DNA of 64,000 nt from Natrinema salinisoli (GCF_020405205.1 NZ_CP084469.1:868001-932000); one strand, 5' to 3'; shown: positions 26,774-36,263, counted from the stretch's first letter. The notes: generated by a model not told the origin, from the letters alone. Numbers and translations are program-made.

Positions 26774-27745
26774 ATGACCGAGAACTTCCCAGAGTACGTC
26801 GACGTCGACTACGACGACGGTACCGGTGAAGACCCCGTCGATTACCAGCACATTCAGGACAAGATCGAGAAGGCGATCGAGGTCACCCGCGAGGGCCTAG
26901 AGGAGTACGAGAACCCGGCGGTCATGTGGACCGGCGGCAAGGACTCGACGCTCACGCTGTACTTCATCAAGGAGGTCGCCGACCGCTTCGATCTCGAGGT
27001 GCCCCCCGCAGTGTTCATCGACCACTACCAGCACTTCGACGAGATCCACGACTTCGTCGACCACTGGGCCGACGAGTGGGACCTCGAGGTAATCTACGCG
27101 CGCAACGAGGACGTCGGCGAATACGTCGACGAACACGGCCTCGAGCCCGGCGACGACATCGACATCTCGGAGCTCTCCGAGCACAATCAGCACCACGTCC
27201 GCGAGATCCTCGAGTACGAGGAGGACACGTTCCCGTTCCTGCTCGACACCTACGTCGGCAACCACCTGCTGAAGACCGTCGCGCTCAACGACGCGCTCGA
27301 AGAGTACGACATCGACGGCGTCATCTCCGGCGTCCGCTGGGACGAGCAGGAAGCTCGCGCCGACGAGACGTTCTTCTCGCCGCGCCACGACCCCGACATC
27401 TACCCACCCCACGACCGCATCCAGCCCATCCTGCAGTTCGACGAGGCCGCAGTGTGGGAGGCCTTTTGGAACTTCGTGGTGCCGGACACCGTCGAGAACT
27501 TCCCCGAAGAGGGCTACGTCCCCGAAGCCGACGACGACCTCCCCGAGGGCGTCGAACAGGACGACGTCCCGATCTCGCCGAAGTACTTCGCCGGCTTCCG
27601 CTCGCTCGGCAGTGAGATCAGCACCGAAAAGAACACCGAGGATCCCGCCTGGCTGCAGGACCTCGAGGGAACCACCGAACGCGCGGGCCGCGCCCAGGAC
27701 AAGGAAGACCTGATGGAGCGTCTGCGCGACCTCGGTTACATGTAG
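26774..27745 (+). CDS. Phosphoadenosine phosphosulfate reductase / CysD family protein
   Basis: 323 residues. The PP-loop AVMWTGGKDSTLTLYFIKE (49-67) is the ATP pyrophosphatase motif of PAPS reductase and CysD, here TGGKDS. Further family segments: VFIDHYQHFDEIHDFVDHWA, GVISGVRWDEQEARADETFF and HDRIQPILQFDEAAVWEAFW. It probably adenylates or reduces a sulfur or sulfated nucleotide substrate, cytoplasmic. No cysteine pair for an Fe-S cluster is visible, so a sulfate-activating or nucleotidyl-transfer role is more likely than APS reduction. ATG 26774 chosen over the upstream ATG 26711 because of the TATA-like sequence between them. Confidence 0.85.
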   Translation: MTENFPEYVDVDYDDGTGEDPVDYQHIQDKIEKAIEVTREGLEEYENPAVMWTGGKDSTLTLYFIKEVADRFDLEVPPAVFIDHYQHFDEIHDFVDHWADEWDLEVIYARNEDVGEYVDEHGLEPGDDIDISELSEHNQHHVREILEYEEDTFPFLLDTYVGNHLLKTVALNDALEEYDIDGVISGVRWDEQEARADETFFSPRHDPDIYPPHDRIQPILQFDEAAVWEAFWNFVVPDTVENFPEEGYVPEADDDLPEGVEQDDVPISPKYFAGFRSLGSEISTEKNTEDPAWLQDLEGTTERAGRAQDKEDLMERLRDLGYM

Positions 27746-27888
27746 GAAGGCCGCGGTCGAGGACTGTTCGAGACGCTCAGTAGCGATTTTCTCTTCCGTT
27801 CGCTCAAAGAAGCGGCAGTGCTGACGCGATCGTCACGATCCCAGCGGTTCGAAATCAGTTAACTTAGAGAGCCGGTACCTGCCCGTTA

Positions 27889-28083
27889 CTACCGGCCCGC
27901 TGCGCGATACTCGCCGTGTTTGACGCCGAGTGCGAGCATGAGCAGCCCGAAGGCGATCATCGACGGCGCGACCATCATCAGGACGGTACTCATCCCCATC
28001 ATCGGTGCGGCCAGCAATCCGCCGACGCCGAGGGCGATTACGACGACGAACACGGCTGCCGTCTTCGGAAGGTCGAACTCCAT
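27889..28083 (-). CDS. Small two-helix membrane protein
   Basis: 64 residues with two membrane helices (KTAAVFVVVIALGVGGLLAA and TVLMMVAPSMIAFGLLMLAL) joined by a short PMMGMS loop; N-terminus MEFDLP. Looks like a conserved haloarchaeal membrane peptide of unknown function. Same strand as the membrane protein at 28174, separated by 90 bp. Confidence 0.7.
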   Translation of the reverse strand: MEFDLPKTAAVFVVVIALGVGGLLAAPMMGMSTVLMMVAPSMIAFGLLMLALGVKHGEYRAAGR

Positions 28084-28173
28084 ATGCGGCCGTTAGGAAG
28101 GAGGCTCCTAATGGTATCGGGAATCGGCAGTCCGTTCACGAGCCTTGACCGAAAGGGAAACGCAGCGACGGGA

Positions 28174-28941
28174 TTACTCCGAGGGTCGAACGAGATTCGC
28201 CAGCGTGACGACGCCTCCGAGGAACCAGCCAAGCGGGAAGGAGATACCCACCCACATCCCGGCATAGGCGACTCCCTCGAGGGTGTAGTTCGACCGGAGA
28301 TACTCGCTGACGCCGCCGACGAACAAGACGTTGTCGAGAACCCAGACGGCGAACTCGTAGCTGGGGTCGAGGACGTAGGGATGCAGCGACGGGGTGACGA
28401 GCGCGGCGACGACGGGTGGCAGGAACAGCGCCGTCATCGCGAACGGGTAGGCGAAACCAACTGTCGTGCCGCGGCCGCCGACCTTCGCAGTCGTCGCGGC
28501 GAGTGCGGTCGATACCGTCGCGACGCCGCTCGCCGCTGCGACTGCGAGGACGGAATCGGTGGGGATGGCGACCTGCTCCATGTACGACATCGCGCCCCAG
28601 GCGAGCGTTAACAGTCCCCAGCCGAGTAGCGCGACGCCCGTGACGCCGACGATCCCCAGTCTGGTTCTGGTCGAGTCGAGTTTCGCCGCGTAGTAGCGGG
28701 TACCGAGGCCGAGGACGGTAAGCGGATAGAGGGCGAACAGGCCGATGATCCCGAGGACGCTCCAGCCGTGATAGCCGATCTTCTGCGGAAGCGTCTCGGG
28801 TTTCCACTTGCCCATGACGGAGTGGCCGCGGCCGCGTTGCCGGGGGAAGACGATCTCCATCCAGGCCCCGTGGAGCCGCTGAATGTCGGCTCTGACCGCG
28901 CCGACGAACCCACCGCCACCGCTTCGTGAGCGGGTAGACAT
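28174..28941 (-). CDS. Multi-pass membrane protein, conserved haloarchaeal
   Basis: 255 residues. The first 55 are soluble and basic (RADIQRLHGAWMEIVFPRQ), then four to six membrane helices: WSVLGIIGLFALYPLTVLGL, RLGIVGVTGVALLGWGLLTL, VLAVAAASGVATVSTALAAT, AMTALFLPPVVAALVTPSLH and FPLGWFLGGVVTLANLV. No catalytic motif recognised; function unknown. It is transcribed in the direction of the small membrane protein gene. Confidence 0.75.
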   Translation of the reverse strand: MSTRSRSGGGGFVGAVRADIQRLHGAWMEIVFPRQRGRGHSVMGKWKPETLPQKIGYHGWSVLGIIGLFALYPLTVLGLGTRYYAAKLDSTRTRLGIVGVTGVALLGWGLLTLAWGAMSYMEQVAIPTDSVLAVAAASGVATVSTALAATTAKVGGRGTTVGFAYPFAMTALFLPPVVAALVTPSLHPYVLDPSYEFAVWVLDNVLFVGGVSEYLRSNYTLEGVAYAGMWVGISFPLGWFLGGVVTLANLVRPSE

Positions 28942-29109
28942 ACGCGAGCCAAAAAGCCGATGTACCGTAAACTTTCCTGCTTTTTCTTCCGCGGTGATAC
29001 GTCGACAGCGAGTCGGTAGCGTCTCCGATCTCGGACACCGAATAGCAGGGACGATAACCGAAGGGACGATCCCGATAGAATCGGACGGAAACCGCAGTCG
29101 CCGCGCCGA

Positions 29110-29952
29110 TCAGTTCCAGGGCGCGAAGTCGGGGTCGACCGCGCGATTCGTCTCGTCGATCGCGTCGATCGTATTGAGGTCCTCCCGATCGAGGTCGACC
29201 GTCAGCGATTCCCAGTTGTCACCGATGTGGTCTTCGCCCGTCGCCTTCGGAATCGTCGTGACGCCCTTCTCGCGCGCCCAGGCGAGGCTAACCTGTGCCT
29301 CGCTGGCGTCGTGTTTCGCGGCGACCTCCTTGATCTCGGGCTGGTTGAACACCTGTCCGCGGGCCAGCGGCGAGTAGCCGACGACCTCGACGTCGTAGTT
29401 GTCGCAGGCCTCCCGAATCGCTTCCTGAGGAAGCAGCGGATGCAGTTCGACCTGATTCGCGAAGATCGGCGCGTCGCAGACGTCGACGGCGACCTCGAGG
29501 TCTTCGGGCCGGAAGTTACTGACGCCGACGTTCTCGATCAGCCCCTCCTCGTACAGTTCCGAGAGGGCCGAGAGGGTCCCCTCGGCGTCGTACTCCCCAG
29601 CCGGCCAGTGGACGTACAGCAGGTCGACGTAGTCGACGCCGAGCCGATCCAGGCTCGCGCGAGCCGTCTCGAGGATGTCGTCGTGTGCGAGGTTCGAGAT
29701 CCAGATCTTGGTCGCCAGGAAGATCTCGTCGCGGTCGATGTCGGCGGCCGCGATGCCCTCGCCGACGGCTTCCTCGTTGTCGTAGGCCTGAGCCGTGTCG
29801 ATGTGTCGGTACCCCATCTCGAGAGCCGTCCGGACGCTCTCGGCGCACTGCTCGGGATCGTCGTTCTGCCAGGTGCCGAGGCCGAGCATCGGCATGCCGT
29901 TCGCGGTCGGACACGTCTCCGGTGCGATCGCTTCGGCGTCGTGAGTTCCCAT
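29110..29952 (-). CDS. Aldo/keto reductase
   Basis: 280 residues. AKR barrel with GLGTWQNDDPEQ, MGYRHIDTAQAYDNEEAVGE (Asp and Tyr of the tetrad), FLATKIWISNL (Lys) and YVDLLYVHWPAGEYD (His), then ENVGVSNFRPEDLEVAVDVC and GEDHIGDNW near the C-terminus. NAD(P)H-dependent reduction of aldehydes or ketones. The start ATG 29952 (MGTHDAEAIAPETC) is chosen; upstream frame is shadow. Same strand as the amidase gene 128 bp away. Confidence 0.92.
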   Translation of the reverse strand: MGTHDAEAIAPETCPTANGMPMLGLGTWQNDDPEQCAESVRTALEMGYRHIDTAQAYDNEEAVGEGIAAADIDRDEIFLATKIWISNLAHDDILETARASLDRLGVDYVDLLYVHWPAGEYDAEGTLSALSELYEEGLIENVGVSNFRPEDLEVAVDVCDAPIFANQVELHPLLPQEAIREACDNYDVEVVGYSPLARGQVFNQPEIKEVAAKHDASEAQVSLAWAREKGVTTIPKATGEDHIGDNWESLTVDLDREDLNTIDAIDETNRAVDPDFAPWN

Positions 29953-30080
29953 GCCCGACCGAACGCCCAGGACGCGAAAATGGGTTTGGGTACCGGTCAT
30001 CGGTTCGCCTTGCGACAGCGGAATACCCCGCGAAACGGCCGAACGAGGGCTGTGAACGGTAACCGTGATTCGATCGACCG

Positions 30081-31505
30081 CTACTCGTAGAGGTGGTTCC
30101 AGGGCCGCTCGCGCTCGAGCGCCGCGCTCGCCGCGAGGATATCGTCGTCCGCGAACCGACGGCCGACGAGCTGGAGACCGACGGGGTGACCGCGGTCGGT
30201 CAGTCCGGCCGGTGCGGACGCGACGGGGTGACCGGTCCAGTTGAAGGGCCAGGTCAGCGGCCACTCCCAGGCTTCGGCGCCGAGGTCGGCGTGGAGGCCG
30301 AGATCGGCCCGCGAGAGCGTCGGTGCCACGAGCAGGTCGTAGTCGGTGAACAGGTCCTGAACCGCGTCGTAGACTCCCGTCCGGACGATGCCGGACCGAG
30401 CGACGTCTTCGGGGCCGTACTCCTCCCCGACGTGCAACATTGCGAGGAGACTGTCGGAGACCTCGTCGGACCGCTCCAGAAAGTCGACGCCGTGTGCCTC
30501 CTCGATGACCGTCGCGCTCTCGAGGACGGAGGTCGTGTACGCCGGCATCGCGGCCTCGCTCAGCTCGGCCATCGAATAGCCGTGGTCGAGCGTAACCGTG
30601 TCGACCGTCGCACCCGCATCCGCGAACGCGGTGACCGCGTCGTCGACGACCGCACGCACCTCGTCGTCGATCGGGAAGGCGTCGAGGTCGGGACTGTACG
30701 CGATCCGGTAGTCGTCGATCGACCGCTCGACCGCGTCGCGGTAGTCGATATCGACGGGGACGCTGTTCGGATCGTCGGGGTGGGGCCCGTCCATCAGCGA
30801 AAGCAAGAGCGCGGCGTCCTCGACGGTTCGGGTCATGGGCCCCTTCGTGGTGTGCTGGAGTTCCCGGCCGAAGGCGCTCGGCCTGCCGTCGTCCGGTATC
30901 AGGCCGAAGGTCGGTTTGAATCCGTAGACGCCGCAGGCGGCGGCCGGAATGCGCAGCGAGCCGCCCGCGTCGCTGCCCGTCGCGATGGGCGTCATACCCG
31001 CTGCGAGCGCCGCGGCCGAGCCGCCGGAGGAGCCGCCCGCGTTCAGGTCGGTGTCGATCGGCGACGCCGTCGCCCCGATCAGTTCGTTATCCGTCGTCCC
31101 CTTGTGGCCCAACTCCGGCGTGTTCGTCTTCCCGATCACGATCGCGCCGGCGTCCTCGAGTCGCTCGACGATCGCCGAGGTCCGATCGGCGACGTGGTCC
31201 GCGAAGAGCGCGGAGCCGTACGTGTGGCGGACGCCCTCCTTCAACGAACCGAGGTCCTTCAGTGCGAGGGGGACGCCGTGGAGCGGACCGACGTCTGCTC
31301 CGTCTTCCAGTGCCCGGTCTGCCTCGGCTGCGGCCTCGAGCGCTTCGTCCTCGCAGACGGTGACGAACGCGTTGATCTCGCCGTCTCTGGAGTCGATTCG
31401 CTCGAGGTGAGCCTCGACGGCTTCGGTCGCCGTGACGTCGCCGGTTCGGATCCGGGCCGCGAGGTCCGTCGCGGAAAGCCCCGTGAGTTCCGTCTCGCGT
31501 GACAT
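30081..31505 (-). CDS. Amidase (amidase-signature family)
   Basis: 474 residues. Ser-cisSer-Lys triad: Lys83 in VPLALKDLG, cis-Ser159 in LNAGGSSGGSAAALAAG and nucleophile Ser183 in TGSDAGGSLRIPAAACG. The length and the C-terminal MHVGEEYG-like ALLHVGEEYG region fit a stand-alone amidase rather than GatA, since no gatB or gatC is nearby. It hydrolyses an amide, substrate not readable. Promoter: TATA box ACATATATCG, about 20-30 bp before the ATG, and a shared element GTACTTCGT (see the acyl-CoA synthetase promoter). Confidence 0.9.
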   Translation of the reverse strand: MSRETELTGLSATDLAARIRTGDVTATEAVEAHLERIDSRDGEINAFVTVCEDEALEAAAEADRALEDGADVGPLHGVPLALKDLGSLKEGVRHTYGSALFADHVADRTSAIVERLEDAGAIVIGKTNTPELGHKGTTDNELIGATASPIDTDLNAGGSSGGSAAALAAGMTPIATGSDAGGSLRIPAAACGVYGFKPTFGLIPDDGRPSAFGRELQHTTKGPMTRTVEDAALLLSLMDGPHPDDPNSVPVDIDYRDAVERSIDDYRIAYSPDLDAFPIDDEVRAVVDDAVTAFADAGATVDTVTLDHGYSMAELSEAAMPAYTTSVLESATVIEEAHGVDFLERSDEVSDSLLAMLHVGEEYGPEDVARSGIVRTGVYDAVQDLFTDYDLLVAPTLSRADLGLHADLGAEAWEWPLTWPFNWTGHPVASAPAGLTDRGHPVGLQLVGRRFADDDILAASAALERERPWNHLYE

Positions 31506-31519
31506 ACCATAACTCCCAC

Positions 31520-31538
31520 ACGAAGTACGATATATGTT
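31520..31538 (-). promoter_or_regulatory. Promoter and shared element of the amidase gene
   Basis: On the minus strand AACATATATC (TATA, 31529-31538) is followed by GTACTTCGT (31520-31528), nine bases and ATGGTATGTC with the start codon. The GTACTTCGT and the ATGGTATGTC end are identical in the acyl-CoA synthetase promoter. Confidence 0.55.
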
Positions 31539-31653
31539 AGCTCGATTTTCGACGCTATCGGGCGTGAATCCGGCCGTCGGTCGGACGGAGAAATCGCCGG
31601 GACCGATACCGATCCGAATCGCTCGAAAACGGCTGCAAAACCGTCCGAATCCG

Positions 31654-32400
31654 TTACTGGTACATCCGTAGCGGCTGGGCCTGCGAACTCTCGTCCTGTC
31701 CGATCGCCTGCATCTGCTGGGCTAACTCCTCGCGTTTCGCGCGGATCTCCTCCGCGCGGTCGACGAGCTCCTGGACGTCCACCTCGATATCCGCGACCTG
31801 CCCGATCCCGTCCTCGAGCAGGACGCTCGCGGCCTCGGGATCCGGGAACTGGTGGTCGCACTCGACGACGAGGCCGACGCTCCCGTAGTTCTCGTGTGCG
31901 GCGCGGTTGATGAGCGCCCCCGTCGGCCCGGTGATGACGCCGTCCTCGGGCGGAACCGGGATGTCGGTCGCCTCGAGCCGGTCGCCGGCGTCCCCGGTCG
32001 CGATCCCGTAGATGTCGGGTCGGTCCTCGGTCTCGCGTTCTGCAGGGAGCCCGCTGAGATAGAGCGGCGTCGCGTTCTGGTCGACGATCCACCCAGTCAG
32101 ACAGTCGGCGACGCTGTCGACGGCGCTGGAACTGATCGGCGCGTCGCTCTGGAGCGCGAGCAGGTCGTGCTCCTCGCTGACGTAGAGTCGGACCGGCGGG
32201 CGCGCCGTCCGATCACCGCTACGGTAGACGCCGATTCTGGGGAGCCCCTCGCAGTGAACGCTGGCGTAGTACCGCATGTCGAGCCGGTCGACGAGGTGGT
32301 CGGTCGCGATCTTCCCGACGAGGCCGACGCCCGGAAACCCCTCGACGAGGGTCGGATTCTCGAGTTCGGCTTCCGGTCCCTGAACGCGGATTCCTGTCAT
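31654..32400 (-). CDS. Proteasome assembly chaperone (PAC2) family protein
   Basis: 248 residues. Archaeal PAC2 homologue: NPTLVEGFPGVGLVGKIATD (17-36), YASVHCEGLPRIGVYRSG, and GVITGPTGALINRAAHENYG follow the PAC2 layout. C-terminus is a coiled region (VDVQELVDRAEEIRAKREEL). Archaeal PAC2 relatives are thought to help 20S proteasome assembly, but direct proof in haloarchaea is limited. The ATG is 32400 (MTGIRVQGPEAEL). Divergent from the RNA methyltransferase gene 121 bp away. Confidence 0.85.
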   Translation of the reverse strand: MTGIRVQGPEAELENPTLVEGFPGVGLVGKIATDHLVDRLDMRYYASVHCEGLPRIGVYRSGDRTARPPVRLYVSEEHDLLALQSDAPISSSAVDSVADCLTGWIVDQNATPLYLSGLPAERETEDRPDIYGIATGDAGDRLEATDIPVPPEDGVITGPTGALINRAAHENYGSVGLVVECDHQFPDPEAASVLLEDGIGQVADIEVDVQELVDRAEEIRAKREELAQQMQAIGQDESSQAQPLRMYQ

Positions 32401-32521
32401 ATTCCGATATCCACCGTCAACGGCATAAAATCGAGGGCGGCGGACGCGCGGCGGATCGACGTCCCGTCTGCTCCCGTACGCTTCGAAAGCCACAAGCGCT
32501 ACCCGCTCGAATCCGCGCTCG

Positions 32522-33433
32522 ATGGAGCCACTCGAGCGGTATCGACCGATTATCGACGATTTCGACGCGTTTCTGGCGGCCTGCGAGCGATCGCTGGGCA
32601 ACGCCGTCCGCGTGAACACGATCAAGGCCTCGGTCGAGCGAACGCTCGCGGCCCTCGCGGAGGAGGGCGTCGCCTACGAGCAGGCCGACTGGAACCCGCG
32701 CGTGCTGCGCCTCGAGACTGACTCGCCGGGATCGACGTGGACCTCGTTCCACGGCTTTACCACCGGCCAGGAGGAGGTCTCGGCGGTGCCGCCGATCGTT
32801 CTCGACCCCGAACCCGGCGAGCGAGTCTGGGACTGCTGTGCCGCCCCCGGGAGCAAGGCGACCCAGATCGCGGCGCTGATGGACGACCGCGGGACGGTCG
32901 TCGCGAACGACAACAACCTCGGCCGTATCTCGGCGCTGCGGTTCAACGCCGAGCGCCTCGGCGCGACCAGTCTCGCGGTGACCAACGACGACGCGCGCAA
33001 CTACTCGCTCGAGCGGTTCGACTTCGACCGCTTCGATCGGACCCTCGTCGACGCCCCCTGTTCCTGCGAGGGGACGATCCGGAAGAACCCCGACGCGCTG
33101 GACAACTGGTCCGAGGGGCACATCTCCTCCGTCGCGGGCATCCAGAAGGGGATCATCCGCCGGGCGATCCAGGCCACTCGCGAGGGCGGCACGGTGGTCT
33201 ACTCGACGTGTACCTTCGCGCCCGAGGAGAACGAGGCCGTCGTCCAGCACGCGCTGGACGAGGAGGGCTGCCGCGTCGTCGACTTCGATCTCGCCCTCGA
33301 GCACTCGCCGGGACTGACAGCGTGGGACGGCGACGCGTTCGACTCGAGTCTCGAGAACGCCGCCCGAATCTACCCGCATCAGAACGACACCGGCGGCTTC
33401 TTCGTCGCGAAACTGGAGGTGACCGCCGAATGA
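32522..33433 (+). CDS. RNA m5C methyltransferase (NOL1/NOP2/RsmF family)
   Basis: 303 residues. SAM motif VWDCCAAPGSKATQIA (103-118), the motif IV cysteine in LVDAPCSCEGT (Cys180) and the motif VI cysteine in VVYSTCTFAPEENEA (Cys230), the two conserved catalytic cysteines of RNA m5C methyltransferases. It lacks a C-terminal PUA-like domain, and the next gene supplies one. The stop TGA overlaps that gene's ATG (ATGA), so the two are translationally coupled. The RNA target (tRNA or rRNA) cannot be told. Confidence 0.9.
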   Translation: MEPLERYRPIIDDFDAFLAACERSLGNAVRVNTIKASVERTLAALAEEGVAYEQADWNPRVLRLETDSPGSTWTSFHGFTTGQEEVSAVPPIVLDPEPGERVWDCCAAPGSKATQIAALMDDRGTVVANDNNLGRISALRFNAERLGATSLAVTNDDARNYSLERFDFDRFDRTLVDAPCSCEGTIRKNPDALDNWSEGHISSVAGIQKGIIRRAIQATREGGTVVYSTCTFAPEENEAVVQHALDEEGCRVVDFDLALEHSPGLTAWDGDAFDSSLENAARIYPHQNDTGGFFVAKLEVTAE

Positions 33434-34017
33434 GCGACGGACGCGAGAGCGACGAGCGCGAGACGAACGACGGCCAGCGGTTCGATCGGTTGCCGGCGAC
33501 CGACGCCGAACGCACGGTCGATGGTCGGGCGACGCGCGAGGAGGTCGTCGACCTCTTCGCGGACCGGTTCGGGATTCCGCCCGAGACCTTCGACGACTAC
33601 ACGTTCTGGGAGAAGGGCGCGGGCAAGATCTGGATCTACGGCGGCGAGGCACCGACGCCGCTCCGGATCGAAGCGATCGGGATGACTTGCCTGCGCACTC
33701 GGCAGGAACACTGGAAGCCCACGACGGACTTCGTCCAGCGATTCGGGCACCACGCGACCGAGTGCGTGATCGAGCTCGATCGCGAGCAGGCGCGGCGCTT
33801 TGCGACCGGTGAGGATCAGGAACTCGAGTGGTGGGACGGCGACTGGGGGTATCTCATCGCCGCTCACGAGGTCGGGGTCGGGCCGGAGGGCCGACCGGTA
33901 CGAGACGGCGACGCCGTCGATGGAAGCGAGCTCGTACCGCTCGGCGTCGGCCTCTACGTCCACGGCGAACTCCGTTCGATGGTACCGAAGGGGCGACAGC
34001 GGGACCTCGAGTCGTAG
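33430..34017 (+). CDS. PUA-like/NIP7-like RNA-binding protein coupled to the methyltransferase
   Basis: 195 residues. FGIPPETFDDYTFWEKGAG (about 48-66) plus KIWIYGGEA resemble the pre-PUA/RsmF C-terminal (methyltransf_PUA) domain, followed by LRIEAIGMTCLRTRQEHWKP and VPLGVGLYVHGELRSMVPKG, the PUA-like barrel with its Gly-rich end. The ATGA overlap with the methyltransferase gene suggests the two subunits form one modification enzyme from split parts. The first 30 residues are polar and disordered. Confidence 0.75.
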   Translation: MSDGRESDERETNDGQRFDRLPATDAERTVDGRATREEVVDLFADRFGIPPETFDDYTFWEKGAGKIWIYGGEAPTPLRIEAIGMTCLRTRQEHWKPTTDFVQRFGHHATECVIELDREQARRFATGEDQELEWWDGDWGYLIAAHEVGVGPEGRPVRDGDAVDGSELVPLGVGLYVHGELRSMVPKGRQRDLES

Positions 34018-34079
34018 CGTGACTCCGTCGCACTCCTGCTGAACGACCTGGCCCCACTGTCCTCGATGAGGGGCCGATC

Positions 34080-34526
34080 TTACGGTGAGAGCGGCGGCAG
34101 CGTCGCCTCGTCGATCCAGAACGCTTCGACCGCCCGACCGATATCGGCGAACTCGTCCGGATCGGTCGGCTTGGTGAGATAGGCGTTCGCGCACAGTTCG
34201 TAACTCTTGACGACGTCCTCGGTCGCCGCCGAACTCGTGAGGACGAGCACCGGCACCGACGGCAGTTTCGGATCGTCCCTGACCCCCTCGAGGACCTCGA
34301 ACCCGCTCGTTTTCGGGAGGTTCAGGTCCAAAAGTATCAGGTCGGGGCCTATTTCGGTCGCCGCGCGCTCTCGAAGGAACTCGAGCGCGGCATCGCCGTC
34401 GGAGACCGTGTGAAACGTCGTCGCGAACCCGGCGGATTTGAAGGCTTCCTTTATGAGCCGGACGTCGCCGGGGTTGTCCTCGACGAGGAGGAGAGAGACG
34501 GGGTCGTTGGAGGAGGACTGGGGCAC
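34080..34526 (-). CDS. Stand-alone response regulator receiver
   Basis: 148 residues, a single receiver domain. Acidic pocket VEDNPGD (Asp17), phosphoacceptor Asp67 in DLILLDLNLPKTSGFEVLE, Thr/Ser in LVLTSSAATED and Lys in AYLTKPTDPDEF. No output domain, so it works through protein contacts, as haloarchaeal receiver-only proteins often do. No histidine kinase is in the window. It converges with the PUA-like gene and precedes the DUF790 gene on the same strand, but 100 bp apart. Confidence 0.88.
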   Translation of the reverse strand: MPQSSSNDPVSLLLVEDNPGDVRLIKEAFKSAGFATTFHTVSDGDAALEFLRERAATEIGPDLILLDLNLPKTSGFEVLEGVRDDPKLPSVPVLVLTSSAATEDVVKSYELCANAYLTKPTDPDEFADIGRAVEAFWIDEATLPPLSP

Positions 34527-34631
34527 TACCCAATATCTGGGGCTTTACGTTCTTAAGAGTAAGTACAACGTACGTTGGTACCCAGTTCGTCGTCCGGTTA
34601 CCCGGGCCGTGCCGGCCGTTCCCCGCATCGA

Positions 34632-36263
34632 CTACTCCCGGTCGGCGAGAACACCGCCAGCCAGCCCGTCCCATTCGACTCGATAGCCGAGCCGGGAGAG
34701 TACCGCACTCGAGTCGGCGATATCGTACTCCTCGAGCACCGCCTCGGCCTCCGCGAGATCCATTCCCGGCTCGATCTCCTCGGCGAGCGATTCGATGACT
34801 GTCGGGCGAATCAGCGTCCGCCCGACCCGTTCGTGCTCGGGCGTGGCCGCGTCCGCGAGGGCGTCCGTGCTCACGCCGTGGGTCGCGGCGAGCGTCTCGA
34901 GCGAGATCACGGCCTCGTCCGGGCGTAACTCGTCGGGGAGTCGGGCCGCGCTCTCGGCAACCAGCTGGCGTTCGTACTCCCGAAGGACGTCGGCGACGTC
35001 TTTCACTCGAACCGTTTCCGAGTAGGGAATCGCCCGGTGGTCGCGGGCCGCGATCTCCTCGCCGACGCCCAGCGATTCGTCGACGGCGACGAGCATGTCG
35101 ACGTCCTCGAGGTCGCCGAGCTGGGAGAGCTTCTTCGCGACGTACTCGGGCGTCCAAAAGCCCATGATCTCGAAGTAGAGGCGGAAGTCGCCGTGACCGT
35201 CCGCTCCCGAGTCGCTACGGGCGGTTCCGGTCGGATCGTACTCGAAGGCGAAATCCGGGATCATCACCCGCGTTCCCGTCGCGAGGGGCTCCGGTTCGCG
35301 GACGAGGGTCCAGTCGAGGTCCAGATTCGAGAACCGGGCGGCGAAATCGGCTTCGACGCTGCTATCGAACGTCACGTCCGCGATCGGCTCGGCGTCGGGG
35401 ACTCGAATCGGATCCTCGTCGGAGAGCGAGAGCGTGCGTTCGGTCCCCCGATCGTCGATCGTCGCCTCGAGAGACCACCGCTCGCTCTTCGCGACGGTCC
35501 GCAACAGGCGCGCGAACCGCGTTCCGTACCGCCGGGTCGCCCGAAAGAGGCGCGACGGTCCGGTCACGACGACCTCGCGTTCGGAGACGGCCGACCTTCC
35601 GTCCGCGGACTCGGTGGACTCGCCGTCGAGTCGTCGAATCTCGTACATCAGTCGCAGGCGCTTGATCGTCGAAATCAGGGCCTTCGGATCGCTCGAGCGC
35701 ACCCGAACCTCGGTCGCGTCGAACAGCGCCGTCTGTGCGAGCGAGAGGTTGTACTGGGCGATCAGCTCGTCTGGTTCCCAGCGCGGCTCGACCGCGGTCA
35801 GGATCTGCCGCTCCTCGAGGTCCGCGTAGAGGGCGGTCTCGAGTTCGTCCGCCGAGACGTCGAGCGAGTCACTCGCCCGAACGAGCGCCGTCGTGCGTTC
35901 GTCTTCTGTGACGACGCCGACCGCTTCGGCCGCCTCGAATGCGGCTCTGCGGGCCCGTTCGGGCTCGATCTCGGCATCCGTCTCGAAGGTCGCCTCCCGC
36001 TCGAGGAGCGCCGAGAGGCCGCGCACGAGTTTGAAATCGTCGACCTCTCGCTCTCGCGGTGACCCGCTCGAGGTATCCGGGACGGCCTGCGTCCCGCGTT
36101 CGAGCGCAGTGAGCGCGGCCTCGAGCTCCGCGCGCGATTCGCCGACGTGACCCTGATAGGTGCCGATCACGCGAGCGGCGAGCGGGCGGTGCTCGCGGTC
36201 GGCGAACTGGGGATGGTAGCCGCCCCCGGCTCGCGAGACGCGGAGCAGGTTCTTCGTCAGCAT
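34632..36263 (-). CDS. DUF790 family nuclease, Bax1-like
   Basis: 543 residues. Starts MLTKNLLRVSRAGGGYHPQF (1-20), typical of DUF790, with later family segments AALTALERG, LVRGLSALLEREATFE, LFRATRRYGTRFARLLRTVA and PDFAFEYDPTGTARSD, then YFEIMGFWTPEYVAKKLSQL. The PDF/DF..YFEIMGFW segment forms a PD-(D/E)XK-like nuclease centre. In archaea this is Bax1, the nuclease that partners XPB helicase in nucleotide excision repair. The XPB gene is about 4 kb away on the same strand, with unrelated genes between. Confidence 0.88.
   Translation of the reverse strand: MLTKNLLRVSRAGGGYHPQFADREHRPLAARVIGTYQGHVGESRAELEAALTALERGTQAVPDTSSGSPREREVDDFKLVRGLSALLEREATFETDAEIEPERARRAAFEAAEAVGVVTEDERTTALVRASDSLDVSADELETALYADLEERQILTAVEPRWEPDELIAQYNLSLAQTALFDATEVRVRSSDPKALISTIKRLRLMYEIRRLDGESTESADGRSAVSEREVVVTGPSRLFRATRRYGTRFARLLRTVAKSERWSLEATIDDRGTERTLSLSDEDPIRVPDAEPIADVTFDSSVEADFAARFSNLDLDWTLVREPEPLATGTRVMIPDFAFEYDPTGTARSDSGADGHGDFRLYFEIMGFWTPEYVAKKLSQLGDLEDVDMLVAVDESLGVGEEIAARDHRAIPYSETVRVKDVADVLREYERQLVAESAARLPDELRPDEAVISLETLAATHGVSTDALADAATPEHERVGRTLIRPTVIESLAEEIEPGMDLAEAEAVLEEYDIADSSAVLSRLGYRVEWDGLAGGVLADRE

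Noticed and set aside
30081-31505. GatA subunit of glutamyl-tRNA amidotransferase
   Set aside because: No gatB or gatC neighbour, and the promoter shares its element with a catabolic gene; a general amidase fits better.
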